Shown here piece by piece: positions 26,590 to 35,301 of a DNA stretch of 64,000 bases (its first letter is position 1; each line of letters begins with the position of its first letter). The translations under genes were made by a program, and so were the position numbers. This stretch comes from Rhodobacteraceae bacterium UBA6197 (GTDB lineage: Bacteria; Pseudomonadota; Alphaproteobacteria; Rhodobacterales; Rhodobacteraceae). The stretch spans positions 62,001 to 126,000 of the forward strand of contig DISZ01000004.1 in the NCBI GenBank assembly GCA_002422085.1, written 5' to 3'. The notes under the pieces were generated by a model that was not told the DNA's origin, did not search any database, and saw only the letters and a list, made by a program, of their open reading frames with translations.

Positions 26590-28106
26590 GCGGCCGCCCC
26601 TTCATATCTGCCCGCCATGGCCAGGCCGATGGTGGCTTTGTCCGCTGTCGCGCCGTCGAACTCGGCCACGATGCGGCCCTTGAACATCACCAGAATCCGG
26701 TCTGACAGCGCCAGAATTTCGTCCAGTTCTGAAGACACGATCAGCACGCCGTCGCCCTCGTCGCGCGCTTGCGCGATGCGGCTGTGGATGTATTCGATCG
26801 ATCCCACATCAAGGCCGCGCGTCGGCTGCGATGCGATCAGAAACTCGGTGTCGCGGAACATTTCTCGCGCCACGATCACCTTTTGCTGGTTGCCACCTGA
26901 CAGCGTGCTGACCGCGTCAAACACCGAGGTCGTGCGCACATCGAAATCTACCACGGCATGGGCCGCCGCCTTGTTCACGACATCCCACCGCATGGTCGGT
27001 CCTGTCGAAAACCGATCATCATAATAGCTGTCGAGAACCATGTTTTCCGCAATCGAGAAGGCAGGGATCAACCCGGTGCGCTGCCGGTCTTCGGGAATGT
27101 GGGCAAAGCCCATGCGGTGCCGTTCGCGCGCGCTGGCGCGTGTTATGTCCTTGCCCTTGAAAGAAACTGTCCCGCCGGCGACGCGGGTCAGCCCGGTCAG
27201 CGCCTCGACCAGCGCGGATTGACCATTGCCCTGAACGCCGGCGATGCCGACGATTTCGCCGCTGCGGACCATCAGGCTGATGTCATCCACCGCAACATCG
27301 TCGTTATTGTTCAGCACCGTGAGATCCGCCACCTCAAGCAGCGGTTCACCCGGCGGGTTGGGGTTCCTCTTGACATCGAAACTGACCGGGCGACCGACCA
27401 TCAGTTCGGCCAGATCAGCCTCGGAGATGGCGTCTGGATGGTCGGCATGGCCGACGATTTCACCACGCCGCAAAACGGCGATATGATCAGAGATTTCACG
27501 GATCTCGCCCAGCTTGTGGGTGATGAAGACGATGGCCTTGCCGCTGTCGCGCAGGCTTCTGACGATCGCGAAGAACTCGACGACCTCTTGCGGGGTCAGC
27601 ACGGCCGTCGGTTCGTCGAAAATAACCAGATCGGCGGACCGAAACAGCACCTTGATGATCTCGACACGCTGCTGAACGCCAACGGGCAGGGTTTCGATCA
27701 GGGCGTCAGGATCAACTTCCAACCCGTAGGCGTCGTTGATCTCGCGCACTTGCGCGCGCGCTTGAACCAGATCGAGATGATCAAGCGGACCGGTCGGCTC
27801 GACGCCCAGCACGACATTCTCGGCCACGGTGAACACGGGGATCAGCATGAAATGCTGGTGGACCATGCCGATGCCGGCGCGGATCGCTTCACCAGGCCCG
27901 GCAAAGCTGACCGGATTTCCGTCGATCAGGATCTGGCCCTCGGTCGCGGCGTAAAGCCCGCAGAGCACGTTCATCAACGTGGATTTGCCCGCGCCATTTT
28001 CGCCCAGAAGCCCCAGCACCTCGCCGGCGCGGATTTGCAGGTTTACATTGTTTACGGCCGTAAAGCTGCCGAACCGCTTGGTGATACCGCGTAGCTCAAC
28101 GTTCAT
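26586..28106 (-). CDS. BMP-type (nucleoside) ABC transporter ATP-binding protein, tandem ATPase
   Basis: A 506-residue protein with two fused ABC ATPase domains, as in sugar and nucleoside importers. The first half has an intact Walker A (GENGAGKSTL). The second has a degenerate one (GVQGNGQSAL) but retains the signature LSGGNQQKVIVAREM. The ATG at 28106 follows GGGAGAG; the upstream ATG at 28142 adds unrelated residues. It powers the two permeases encoded directly downstream. Confidence 0.93.
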   Translation of the reverse strand: MNVELRGITKRFGSFTAVNNVNLQIRAGEVLGLLGENGAGKSTLMNVLCGLYAATEGQILIDGNPVSFAGPGEAIRAGIGMVHQHFMLIPVFTVAENVVLGVEPTGPLDHLDLVQARAQVREINDAYGLEVDPDALIETLPVGVQQRVEIIKVLFRSADLVIFDEPTAVLTPQEVVEFFAIVRSLRDSGKAIVFITHKLGEIREISDHIAVLRRGEIVGHADHPDAISEADLAELMVGRPVSFDVKRNPNPPGEPLLEVADLTVLNNNDDVAVDDISLMVRSGEIVGIAGVQGNGQSALVEALTGLTRVAGGTVSFKGKDITRASARERHRMGFAHIPEDRQRTGLIPAFSIAENMVLDSYYDDRFSTGPTMRWDVVNKAAAHAVVDFDVRTTSVFDAVSTLSGGNQQKVIVAREMFRDTEFLIASQPTRGLDVGSIEYIHSRIAQARDEGDGVLIVSSELDEILALSDRILVMFKGRIVAEFDGATADKATIGLAMAGRYEGAAA

Positions 28107-28169
28107 CGACGCTCTCCCGCTGATGAAAATGCCGCCCCGCAAGAATACGGGGCGACATGATGGCTTGAC

Positions 28170-29192
28170 TTATTCGCCGACGTTGATCGAGCCGTCGATG
28201 ATGCCTGCGCGAACAGCCGCCAGCTTGGTCGACAACTCGGCCGGGACGCGCTCTGCCATGTCATGGAACGGTGCGAGGTCCACGCCGCCATTGTCCAAGG
28301 TGCCAACCAGAACGCCGCCTTCAAACGAGCCGTTCATTGCCCGCGCGATCACTTCGGAGACAGTGGCGTCCATGCGCTTGGTCACGGACGTCAGGTAGAC
28401 ATGGCTGTTGTTCGGGTCGGTCAGGTAGAGATCGGCGTCCACCCCGACGAGCATGAGCTTGTCGGCCCCCAATTCGTTCGCCAGCGACGCCGAACCCAGA
28501 CCGACCGGACCGGCCACCGGCATGACGATATCGGCGCCCTCGTCATAGAGGTTCTGGGCAAAGGCCCGACCGTCGTCGAGGGAATTGAAGTTATTGGTGA
28601 ACAGCCCTTCGCGCGTCTCCGGGTTCCAGCCCAGAACGGTGACCTCGGTTCCATTTTGTGCGTTGTAGTACATCGCGCCCCGATAGAAGCCGTCCATGAA
28701 GATCGTCACCGGAGGGATGTTGATACCGCCGAAGGTTCCCAAAACGCCCGTCTTCGTTACGCCCGCCGCCACATAGCCGGCAAGAAACGCGGCTTCGTCG
28801 GTGGCATAGACCTGCCCCAGAATGTTCGGGATTACCGGATCATAGGCATAGTCAACGATGGAAAACGCCTGATCGGGGTTGGCGGCGGCGGCCTCTTTCG
28901 TGGCATCGCCCAACAGGAAACCCACGGTGATAATGATGTCGCAATCACCGTTCACAAGCGAATTGATGTTCGCCACATAGTCTGTTTCGGCCTGCGACTC
29001 GAGGAAGCGCCCCTCGACGCCCAAGCTCTCTTGTGCATCCAGAACGCCTTGCCAAGCCGTCTGGTTGAAACTGTTGTCGTCGATGCCGCCGGTATCGGTG
29101 ACCTGGCAGGCGGTGAATGCCGACGCGTCGCTGCCCGCAATGAGTGCGGCAGCCAAGAATGTCGGAGCAAGCGTCTTTCTGAAGCTGAACAT
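28170..29192 (-). CDS. BMP family substrate-binding protein
   Basis: A 340-residue periplasmic protein with a signal peptide (MFSFRKTLAPTFLAAALIAGSDASA). The motif VTDTGGIDDNSFNQTAWQG is the hallmark of the BMP/PnrA (basic membrane protein, purine nucleoside-binding) family, and IITVGFLLGDATKEAA and VMPVAGPVGLGS fit the fold. There is no lipobox, so it is soluble. The start at 29192 follows AGAGGGAA. It is the first gene of the importer, 63 bases before the ATPase gene, and has an FNR-like box 139 bases upstream. Confidence 0.93.
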   Translation of the reverse strand: MFSFRKTLAPTFLAAALIAGSDASAFTACQVTDTGGIDDNSFNQTAWQGVLDAQESLGVEGRFLESQAETDYVANINSLVNGDCDIIITVGFLLGDATKEAAAANPDQAFSIVDYAYDPVIPNILGQVYATDEAAFLAGYVAAGVTKTGVLGTFGGINIPPVTIFMDGFYRGAMYYNAQNGTEVTVLGWNPETREGLFTNNFNSLDDGRAFAQNLYDEGADIVMPVAGPVGLGSASLANELGADKLMLVGVDADLYLTDPNNSHVYLTSVTKRMDATVSEVIARAMNGSFEGGVLVGTLDNGGVDLAPFHDMAERVPAELSTKLAAVRAGIIDGSINVGE

Positions 29193-29985
29193 ACGATTTC
29201 CCTCTCTGTTCGCATCGGACCTGGATATTGGGTCTAGGTATCGCGTCACACAGCAAAATCTTGCCGTAAAAAGGACGATATTCACCAAGACCTGATTGCT
29301 CAGGCTATACTGAACAATATGATATTGCACTTGATCCACATCAATTCGGACGATTGACAGAGCCTGCTTGACGCCAAGGAACTTGCCGGGGCCGGTTGCG
29401 GTCAGGGGGCCGTATCGCGACAGATTGGCCTTGTCCGGACACTCGGCCGGGGGCCCGGCGTCACCGCCGCAGCACGATCGCGATGGAACCTGCGCGACGT
29501 GCCGCTGGACGAAGAGACAGTCGATGCCCCGGACGACGCCCGCCCGGCACCGGCGTTTTGACAACATGACTGCAGCACCGTTGGCCGCATTTCCCGTGGG
29601 GGAACCAGATGCCAATCAGGGCGCATCGGACGCTTGAGCCATTCGAAAGCTCTGCGCCCCGGCGCGCGTGCCCGAATCGGAACCGGCGCTTTGCAAAACC
29701 GGACCCGCGGATCCTCGTCATGAACGGGGTACGATCCGGCACAGGTCCATCGCCAGATCCGTGTCACTTTCCGCAATGGCGACACTGCGCTTGGCATCTC
29801 CCTCCCCTCTGCCGTAGACTAAATCCGGTAGGGGTTTGGGGAAATACGGCCTCAGCCCGATTTATGCACGAATCCGCCCAAGGCCAAATATTCAAGAGCA
29901 GCCAATTGGTGATGATGCTGTCGTCAGAACGGAGCCTTGTCACAGTCTGATTGCCGGACCCATTGTAGATTTTGAGAGGCCCCAT
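29193..29985. other. Divergent intergenic region with regulatory site
   Basis: About 790 bases between the BMP importer (-) and the HExxH protein (+). The part near the importer is AT-richer and contains an FNR-like box (29331-29344). From about 29360 to 29800 the sequence is GC-rich with no recognisable gene. Confidence 0.5.
29331..29344. promoter_or_regulatory. FNR/FnrL-like binding site
   Basis: TTGATCCACATCAA is an exact match to the FNR consensus TTGAT-N4-ATCAA. It lies 139 bases upstream of the BMP-family importer start in an AT-rich stretch. In Rhodobacterales the FnrL protein uses this site for control by oxygen. The downstream promoter was not located. Confidence 0.6.
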
Positions 29986-32043
29986 ATGACACGATTTTTC
30001 CCCCTGGCTGCGATGTTTTCCATCGCGTCGCTTGCGCTGACCTCGCAGCCTGCGCAGGCAGAATGGGCCAACAACCGTTGGGTTTTGAACACGGAAATAT
30101 CCTTTGTGAATTGCTATGACTTTTGCTCGAAAGAGCAAGTCGCCGACAATGCGGCCCGCCACCCCTTGGTGGAGAAGATGGCAGCCAGAGTGAAGCCAGA
30201 GCTGGATGCGATCAGCGAATGGATGTCCTCGATGTCTTTTGCACAGGCCGCCCTGCCGACAACTCCGGGGGAGTTCTTCGTCTTTCCTTTGCGCGGCATG
30301 AGTGACGAAAACCGGGAACTGTTAAGCGATTCCGTGGCGTCGTTCACCCCGAACGCAGGCATGGAACTGAGCGATAGCGCCTTTATTGCGCCCTTGGCCG
30401 CAAACGGCACCTATAGCCGCACGCAAGAAATAGAAAACAGCACGACCCTTGCACATGAAATATATCACGGGGTTCAGGCAACCTTGCGCAAGCCCGACCC
30501 CGATCCAACCTGGTTTTCCGAGAGCATGCCAGAGGCCGTGGGCCGAGCCTGGGCCTTCAAGCGTCACGGCCTGCTGGAATTCAACCCACAAAACTACGAA
30601 GAACCCCTGCATGAACCCGGCAACCCGTATTATCGCGACCACTTTTTCTATATGCTGGGGCAAGATTTGAACGCGAAACCAAATGTCGCCTATTTCGTCG
30701 ATCTGGAAAAAGAGACAGGCCGTGATGGCACCGGCGGCCTGATCTGGATCGACAATTTTCTGGCATCAAAAAAGAAGACGTCATTGGCGGCCTATTACCC
30801 GCAGTTCATCGCCAGACACGCCGCCAGCGCCAAGAGCTTTGGTGAGAACGCCGACGCAAGATCCAAAGCCAAACAATATTCTCCTCAGACCAGAATTGCC
30901 GCCGGTGAAACGGGCGCGGTCGCGCGCGACTCTGATCCTCGCTCGATCGCCAAAGTGGCCGCGATCTATACCGAATCCGGGCCAGAATTTACGGGTGACT
31001 GGGGCAACGTGGATGAGGACCAAAGGATCTATGTGAACCTGCTGAGCATTTACAAAGCCGACCGCCCGGATGACGCGCGACTGATCGTCGGGCCGAAGGT
31101 CATTGAACCCGGTGCAAGGCATATGGCTTCGGTTTACGCCATGACGGGCAAGACAACGAAACCGATGGTTGTCCGCGTAAGTAACGTCGCAAAAACGGCA
31201 CAAGAAAGCGCCCGGCAGGCAGTGACGCTGGAATTGCAGACACAGCAGGTGACGTTCGGTCTGCCTGCCTGTCTGCAAGCGGGCAAGACCGCGCAAATCA
31301 CGATCGCGGGGCCATTGACGGCGGAAGAAAACGCCAAGATGTTTGCCGAAGGACCTTCGCGGCTGCGCGCTTCGGCAGGAAAAATCGACAGCAGTTTCAC
31401 GTTCACTGCGCCGGGCACGGCTCAAAAGGTGACGATCAGCCTGTCATTGACGGATCCCATGGGCAAAAGCCATCGCGTCAACTTGCCGTCCATCGACATC
31501 ACCTCTGGCGGCTGCATGGTCAGGATGACAGCGGGAGACAATGACATAACCTATGTGCCCGACGGCGATTACAGCGAAGCCAACGTTCGCCGGGAAGGCG
31601 TGGCGGTGTATCTGAAAGAAAACGATATCGCGCTTTATCGAGGGGGTTGGCAAAACATTCCCGCACAGGGCAAAGCGATGATGGTCGGCATGATGAGCAA
31701 GACGATGATGGTGGATGTCCCGTCGTTTTTCGATGACGGCCACCCGGAGAAAGGCACCATGGAAGCATGGAAAACGCATCGCATGCCGAAAATAATTGCG
31801 GAACGATTCGCCTGGCACAATTTACGCAACGCCAAGGGGCCGAATGGCAGCCCGCCGATACGGAAATCCGCCCCTTGCCCCAACGGTGGAAGCGGCTGTT
31901 CCGCGACCACAATTGTGGCCGAAGGAAATACGGTTTCAATTACCTTCGACGACGCTCAGCGCGCTCTTCAAGTGTCTCAGAATGGCACCTTGGTGACTTT
32001 CGGATACGATGGGTATGAGGTTCGGCGCCCTCCCGGCTGGTAG
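29986..32043 (+). CDS. Large exported protein with gluzincin-like HExxH motif
   Basis: A 685-residue protein with a signal peptide (MTRFFPLAAMFSIASLALTSQPAQA). Residues 157-161 are HEIYH, preceded by TLA, and 18 residues after the last histidine comes W176-F-S-E179. That is the spacing and context (WF-x-E) of the third zinc ligand in gluzincin metallopeptidases such as the peptidase MA group. The C-terminal half (from about residue 380) is beta-rich, with domains that may bind a partner or polymer. The family is not recognised beyond this motif. A ribosome binding site (GAGAGG) supports 29986 rather than the upstream in-frame ATG at 29836. Confidence 0.8.
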   Translation: MTRFFPLAAMFSIASLALTSQPAQAEWANNRWVLNTEISFVNCYDFCSKEQVADNAARHPLVEKMAARVKPELDAISEWMSSMSFAQAALPTTPGEFFVFPLRGMSDENRELLSDSVASFTPNAGMELSDSAFIAPLAANGTYSRTQEIENSTTLAHEIYHGVQATLRKPDPDPTWFSESMPEAVGRAWAFKRHGLLEFNPQNYEEPLHEPGNPYYRDHFFYMLGQDLNAKPNVAYFVDLEKETGRDGTGGLIWIDNFLASKKKTSLAAYYPQFIARHAASAKSFGENADARSKAKQYSPQTRIAAGETGAVARDSDPRSIAKVAAIYTESGPEFTGDWGNVDEDQRIYVNLLSIYKADRPDDARLIVGPKVIEPGARHMASVYAMTGKTTKPMVVRVSNVAKTAQESARQAVTLELQTQQVTFGLPACLQAGKTAQITIAGPLTAEENAKMFAEGPSRLRASAGKIDSSFTFTAPGTAQKVTISLSLTDPMGKSHRVNLPSIDITSGGCMVRMTAGDNDITYVPDGDYSEANVRREGVAVYLKENDIALYRGGWQNIPAQGKAMMVGMMSKTMMVDVPSFFDDGHPEKGTMEAWKTHRMPKIIAERFAWHNLRNAKGPNGSPPIRKSAPCPNGGSGCSATTIVAEGNTVSITFDDAQRALQVSQNGTLVTFGYDGYEVRRPPGW

Positions 32044-32365
32044 GCGCAACAATCGTCTTCGCCGCAAGTGTGACCTGTTCAAGTCGGTCGAGCCGTCCAA
32101 GCGCGCGCCAGTTGCCCCGACGGAACCGTTTGCCGGGCCGCATCAGTTTCCTTGTTCGCAATGCGGCAGGTCGGCATTGGGCCGCTTGGCGCACGACCGA
32201 CCTGCTCTTTTTCGTTGTTCCGGAATCCTTGAAAGAAACCGATCGCGTGGTTCCGGCTTACTGCCGAGCCGCTGAATTGACGATCGCCGCTGTCCGGGCG
32301 GTGCCGAACAGGCGCTGCATCGGGATCATTCCGGATCCTTGCGATCATGGTGGTCGTGCTTGCGA
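32044..32365. other. Convergent intergenic region
   Basis: About 320 bases between the HExxH protein and the aminotransferase gene. I see no gene, hairpin with T-run or repeat here. Confidence 0.5.
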
Positions 32366-33733
32366 TCAGTTTCTCTGTTTTGTTTCATCATCCGCAATCT
32401 CCAGCACCTCGCCGAGAATTGACAGGCCGAGGAACATGTCATCTTCAGAGATGTTCAAAGGCGGGGTCAAACGGATTATGTTGTTGTAAAAGGAGAGATA
32501 AAGGCCCTTGTCCATCGCTGCCTTCATCATCGCTGCCATGGGGGCCGCAGCGTCGCCTTTTGCGCCAAAAGTTACCAGCGGTGCGCGGGTCTCGCGGTCA
32601 CGGACAAGTTCAATGCCATTGAACATGCCAAGGCCACGGACATCTCCAATGCTCGGATGATCGTCCATCATCGCGCGCAATCTGGTGCGCATCGCGTCGC
32701 CCAGACGCGTGGCGTTTTCTAGCGCACGCTCGTCTTCCATGGCGCGGATTGCGGCTACACCGCTGGCGCAGGCAAGCGGGTGGCCTGCATAGGTCAACCC
32801 GCCGGGAAGCGCATTCTTGTTCAACCACTGGGCAATATCCGACGATACGCTCATCGTGCCCAGCGGCACATATCCCGAATTGATGCCTTTGGCGGATGTC
32901 AGGATATCCGGTTGCACCCCCCAATGATCGACAGCGAACCATTTTCCGGTCCGCCCGTAGCCCGCCATGACTTCATCGGCGATCAGCAGGATTCCATATT
33001 TCTCGCAGGTCTCCTTGATCGAGACCAGATAGCCGTCGGGCGGAACGATGATCCCGTTGGTGCCGGTCACCGGCTCCAGGATCACGGCCGCTACCGTGTT
33101 TGGATCCTCGTACATCAGGAGCTCCTCCAGATGCGGGCCCCCACGACAAACCGGGCATTTCGAGACATCCTCGTGGCCAACAGGGCAGCGATAGCAATAA
33201 GGGTCGAACATGCGCACCACGCCCGGCATATCCGCGCGTGTCAGATGATGGCGCGGGTCTCCCGTGAGGCTGAGTGTGCCGCCCGTAGCCCCGTGATAGG
33301 ACCGATAGCGCGCCACGATCTTGGACCGGCCAGTATAGTGCCGTGCAAGGCGGATCGCCGTTTCATTCGCCGCTGAACCGCCGGTCGTAAAGAAGGTTGA
33401 GGTCAGATTGCCTGGCGTGATCTCGGCCACAAGCGCCGCGAGTTCACTGCGCACGTCACAGCCCATTGCGGGGCCGATATAGCATAGCCGGTCGGCCTGA
33501 TCCTTGATCGCCTGCACGATCTTTGGGTGCTGGTGGCCCATGTTGGCGTTGACCAGCTGGCTCTGGAAATCCAGATAGCGCTTGCCATTGCTGTCCCAGA
33601 ACCAAGAGCCTAGCGCGCCTGTGATGACAGGGGGGCGCACACCCTGCTTGGACCAGCTTTGCAAATACTGCGTGGCGTGAACCTGTGCCACCCAGTCGGG
33701 ATCGTGAAGGGGAAACCTGTTGGATAGGGACAT
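32366..33733 (-). CDS. Class III aminotransferase (omega-aminotransferase type)
   Basis: A 455-residue PLP-dependent enzyme. It has the motifs TTGGSAANETAIRLAR and YRSYHGATGGTLSLTGD, DEVMAGYGRTGKWFA, and the Schiff-base lysine in SAKGINSGYVPLG. A cysteine-containing stretch (PYCYRCPVGHEDVSKCPVC) resembles that of taurine-pyruvate and related aminotransferases. It moves an amino group from a terminal amine or beta-amino acid to pyruvate or 2-oxoglutarate; the exact donor is unknown. It is the last gene of the catabolic cluster, 3 bases after the CMD gene. Confidence 0.92.
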   Translation of the reverse strand: MSLSNRFPLHDPDWVAQVHATQYLQSWSKQGVRPPVITGALGSWFWDSNGKRYLDFQSQLVNANMGHQHPKIVQAIKDQADRLCYIGPAMGCDVRSELAALVAEITPGNLTSTFFTTGGSAANETAIRLARHYTGRSKIVARYRSYHGATGGTLSLTGDPRHHLTRADMPGVVRMFDPYCYRCPVGHEDVSKCPVCRGGPHLEELLMYEDPNTVAAVILEPVTGTNGIIVPPDGYLVSIKETCEKYGILLIADEVMAGYGRTGKWFAVDHWGVQPDILTSAKGINSGYVPLGTMSVSSDIAQWLNKNALPGGLTYAGHPLACASGVAAIRAMEDERALENATRLGDAMRTRLRAMMDDHPSIGDVRGLGMFNGIELVRDRETRAPLVTFGAKGDAAAPMAAMMKAAMDKGLYLSFYNNIIRLTPPLNISEDDMFLGLSILGEVLEIADDETKQRN

Positions 33734-33736
33734 TTG

Positions 33737-34117
33737 TCAAAGCTCTCCTGCTTCGGTTAGCACCTTGCGGGCGACGCGAAAACATTCCAGCGCCTGTGGC
33801 ACGCCGCAATAGATGCCGATCACATGAACGATGGCGCGGATTTCTTGCTTGCTGACACCGTTATTCAACGCGCCTTTGCAATGGATTTCCCATTCGTGCA
33901 TCTTGCCCAGCGCGCCGATCATGGTGAGGTTCATCATGCTGCGTGTCTTGGGATCAATGGTTTCATCGCCCCAGCCGAAGCCCCAGCACCAAGCCGTCAT
34001 CGCCTCTTGGAAGGGTCGGGTGAAGTCGTCGGCGGCCGCGAGGTTTTTTTCGACATACTCGGCGCCCAGCGTTGCTTTGCGCTGCTCGAGACCAGTCTTG
34101 AACAAGGTGTCGTCCAT
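33737..34117 (-). CDS. Carboxymuconolactone decarboxylase family protein
   Basis: A 126-residue helical protein with the CMD fold: EWEIHCKGALNNGVSKQEIRAIVHVIGIYCGVPQALE is the conserved core, with a cysteine and the histidine region in place. It lacks the CxxC pair of AhpD peroxidase reductases. In amine catabolic clusters such proteins are common but of uncertain function. The ATG at 34117 follows AAAGGA, which decides against the longer frame from 34171. Confidence 0.9.
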   Translation of the reverse strand: MDDTLFKTGLEQRKATLGAEYVEKNLAAADDFTRPFQEAMTAWCWGFGWGDETIDPKTRSMMNLTMIGALGKMHEWEIHCKGALNNGVSKQEIRAIVHVIGIYCGVPQALECFRVARKVLTEAGEL

Positions 34118-34130
34118 GGGGTTTTCCTTT

Positions 34131-34505
34131 TCAGCCGCAGATGGCGACGAATTCGATTTCGACGCGCGCATCCATCGGCAGGCGCGCCACCTGAACGGTG
34201 CTGCGTGCCGGTTTGTGCCCGCCCATTTCTTCGGCGTAGATCGCGTTGAGTGCTGCGTATTCGTTCAGATCGGCCACGAAGACGGTCGTCTTGACCACGG
34301 AGCGCAGGTCCAGCCGCCGCGTCGCCAGAATGTTGCGGACATTCACGAAGATCTGCCGCGTTTGTTGCTCTATGCCCCCCGGCACGATCCGGCCGTTCTG
34401 ACCGACCGGCATCTGCCCGGCGGTAAACAGAAATCCGTTCGCCTCGACCGCGACCGAATAGGGGCCGATCGCGTCGGCGTTCTCAGGCACGATGATGGGC
34501 TTCAT
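34131..34505 (-). CDS. RidA family protein (enamine/imine deaminase)
   Basis: A 124-residue Rid-family protein with NADAIGPYSVAVEANGFLFTAGQMP at the start and the arginine-containing ARSTVQVARLPMDARVEIEFVA at the end, where the arginine binds the carboxylate of 2-imino acids. It probably hydrolyses reactive enamine or imine intermediates made by neighbouring amine-oxidising or PLP enzymes. It overlaps the racemase gene by 23 bases. Confidence 0.92.
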   Translation of the reverse strand: MKPIIVPENADAIGPYSVAVEANGFLFTAGQMPVGQNGRIVPGGIEQQTRQIFVNVRNILATRRLDLRSVVKTTVFVADLNEYAALNAIYAEEMGGHKPARSTVQVARLPMDARVEIEFVAICG

Positions 34506-35247
34506 TGCTCTCGTATCCCTTGTGTGAAAAGTGTTTGCGTTCTGCGCCGGCCAAGCCCCAGGCGATCATCGACGTGATGTCATAGACGGGCAGTCCGGTG
34601 GCATTCTGGACCGCTTCGGCATAGGGGGGCAGATCGGTGCATTCGAGCAGGATCGCCCCCGTCGCGGGATGCGCCGCCTGGATCGCCAGCGCGGTCTCGA
34701 CCACCTCGGCCTCGACCGCCGGAAAATCGAGGCTTCCGACCTGATCGTGGATCGCGGCCTTGAAGGCGGGTTTGTCCTCCAGTCCTCGGATAGTGACCGG
34801 GACATGGCCGCCCCAGCAGGCGATCTCCATGTGGCGCGGCGTCAGGGACGCGCCCGTGGACGAGATAATGCCGATGGATTGCTCCGGTTTCATGCCATGA
34901 CGGATCAGCGGCAATTGAAGCAGGCTGGACATGAAGACCGGCACCGGCAAGGCGGCGGCCATCTCGCGCTGGAACAGCACCATGAAGCCGCAATTGCCAA
35001 TCACCGTCTTTGCGCCCTGCTGGACCAGGCGCTTGCCCGCGTCGATGAACCGGTCCACCAAGTCGGGCTTGGGGTCATAGATCAGGTTTTCCATAGTGGC
35101 GCCGCGCACGACCTCGTAGATCACCGGGTGATCGAAGGTCCGCGCATTGCCGGGTGTGCCCGGCGGATAGGGAATGAGGCAGTCCATCACGACGATACCG
35201 ATCGGCGCGCCGTAAATATCCTGACCCGTGTTGGCCTTGTAGATCAT
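34483..35247 (-). CDS. Aspartate/glutamate racemase family protein
   Basis: A 254-residue enzyme with the two catalytic cysteines of the family, one in VIGNCGFMVLFQ and one in LLECTDLPPYA. The family covers aspartate, glutamate and hydantoin racemases, maleate isomerase and arylmalonate decarboxylase; which reaction applies here is not clear. The ATG at 35247 follows GGAGAG. It lies between the aldehyde dehydrogenase and RidA genes. Confidence 0.85.
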   Translation of the reverse strand: MIYKANTGQDIYGAPIGIVVMDCLIPYPPGTPGNARTFDHPVIYEVVRGATMENLIYDPKPDLVDRFIDAGKRLVQQGAKTVIGNCGFMVLFQREMAAALPVPVFMSSLLQLPLIRHGMKPEQSIGIISSTGASLTPRHMEIACWGGHVPVTIRGLEDKPAFKAAIHDQVGSLDFPAVEAEVVETALAIQAAHPATGAILLECTDLPPYAEAVQNATGLPVYDITSMIAWGLAGAERKHFSHKGYESNEAHHRA

Positions 35248-35301
35248 CTTGACTCTCCAAATGAGGCTGGTCACGCCATCAGCTGTCCGGCCAGCGGCAG
35301 C

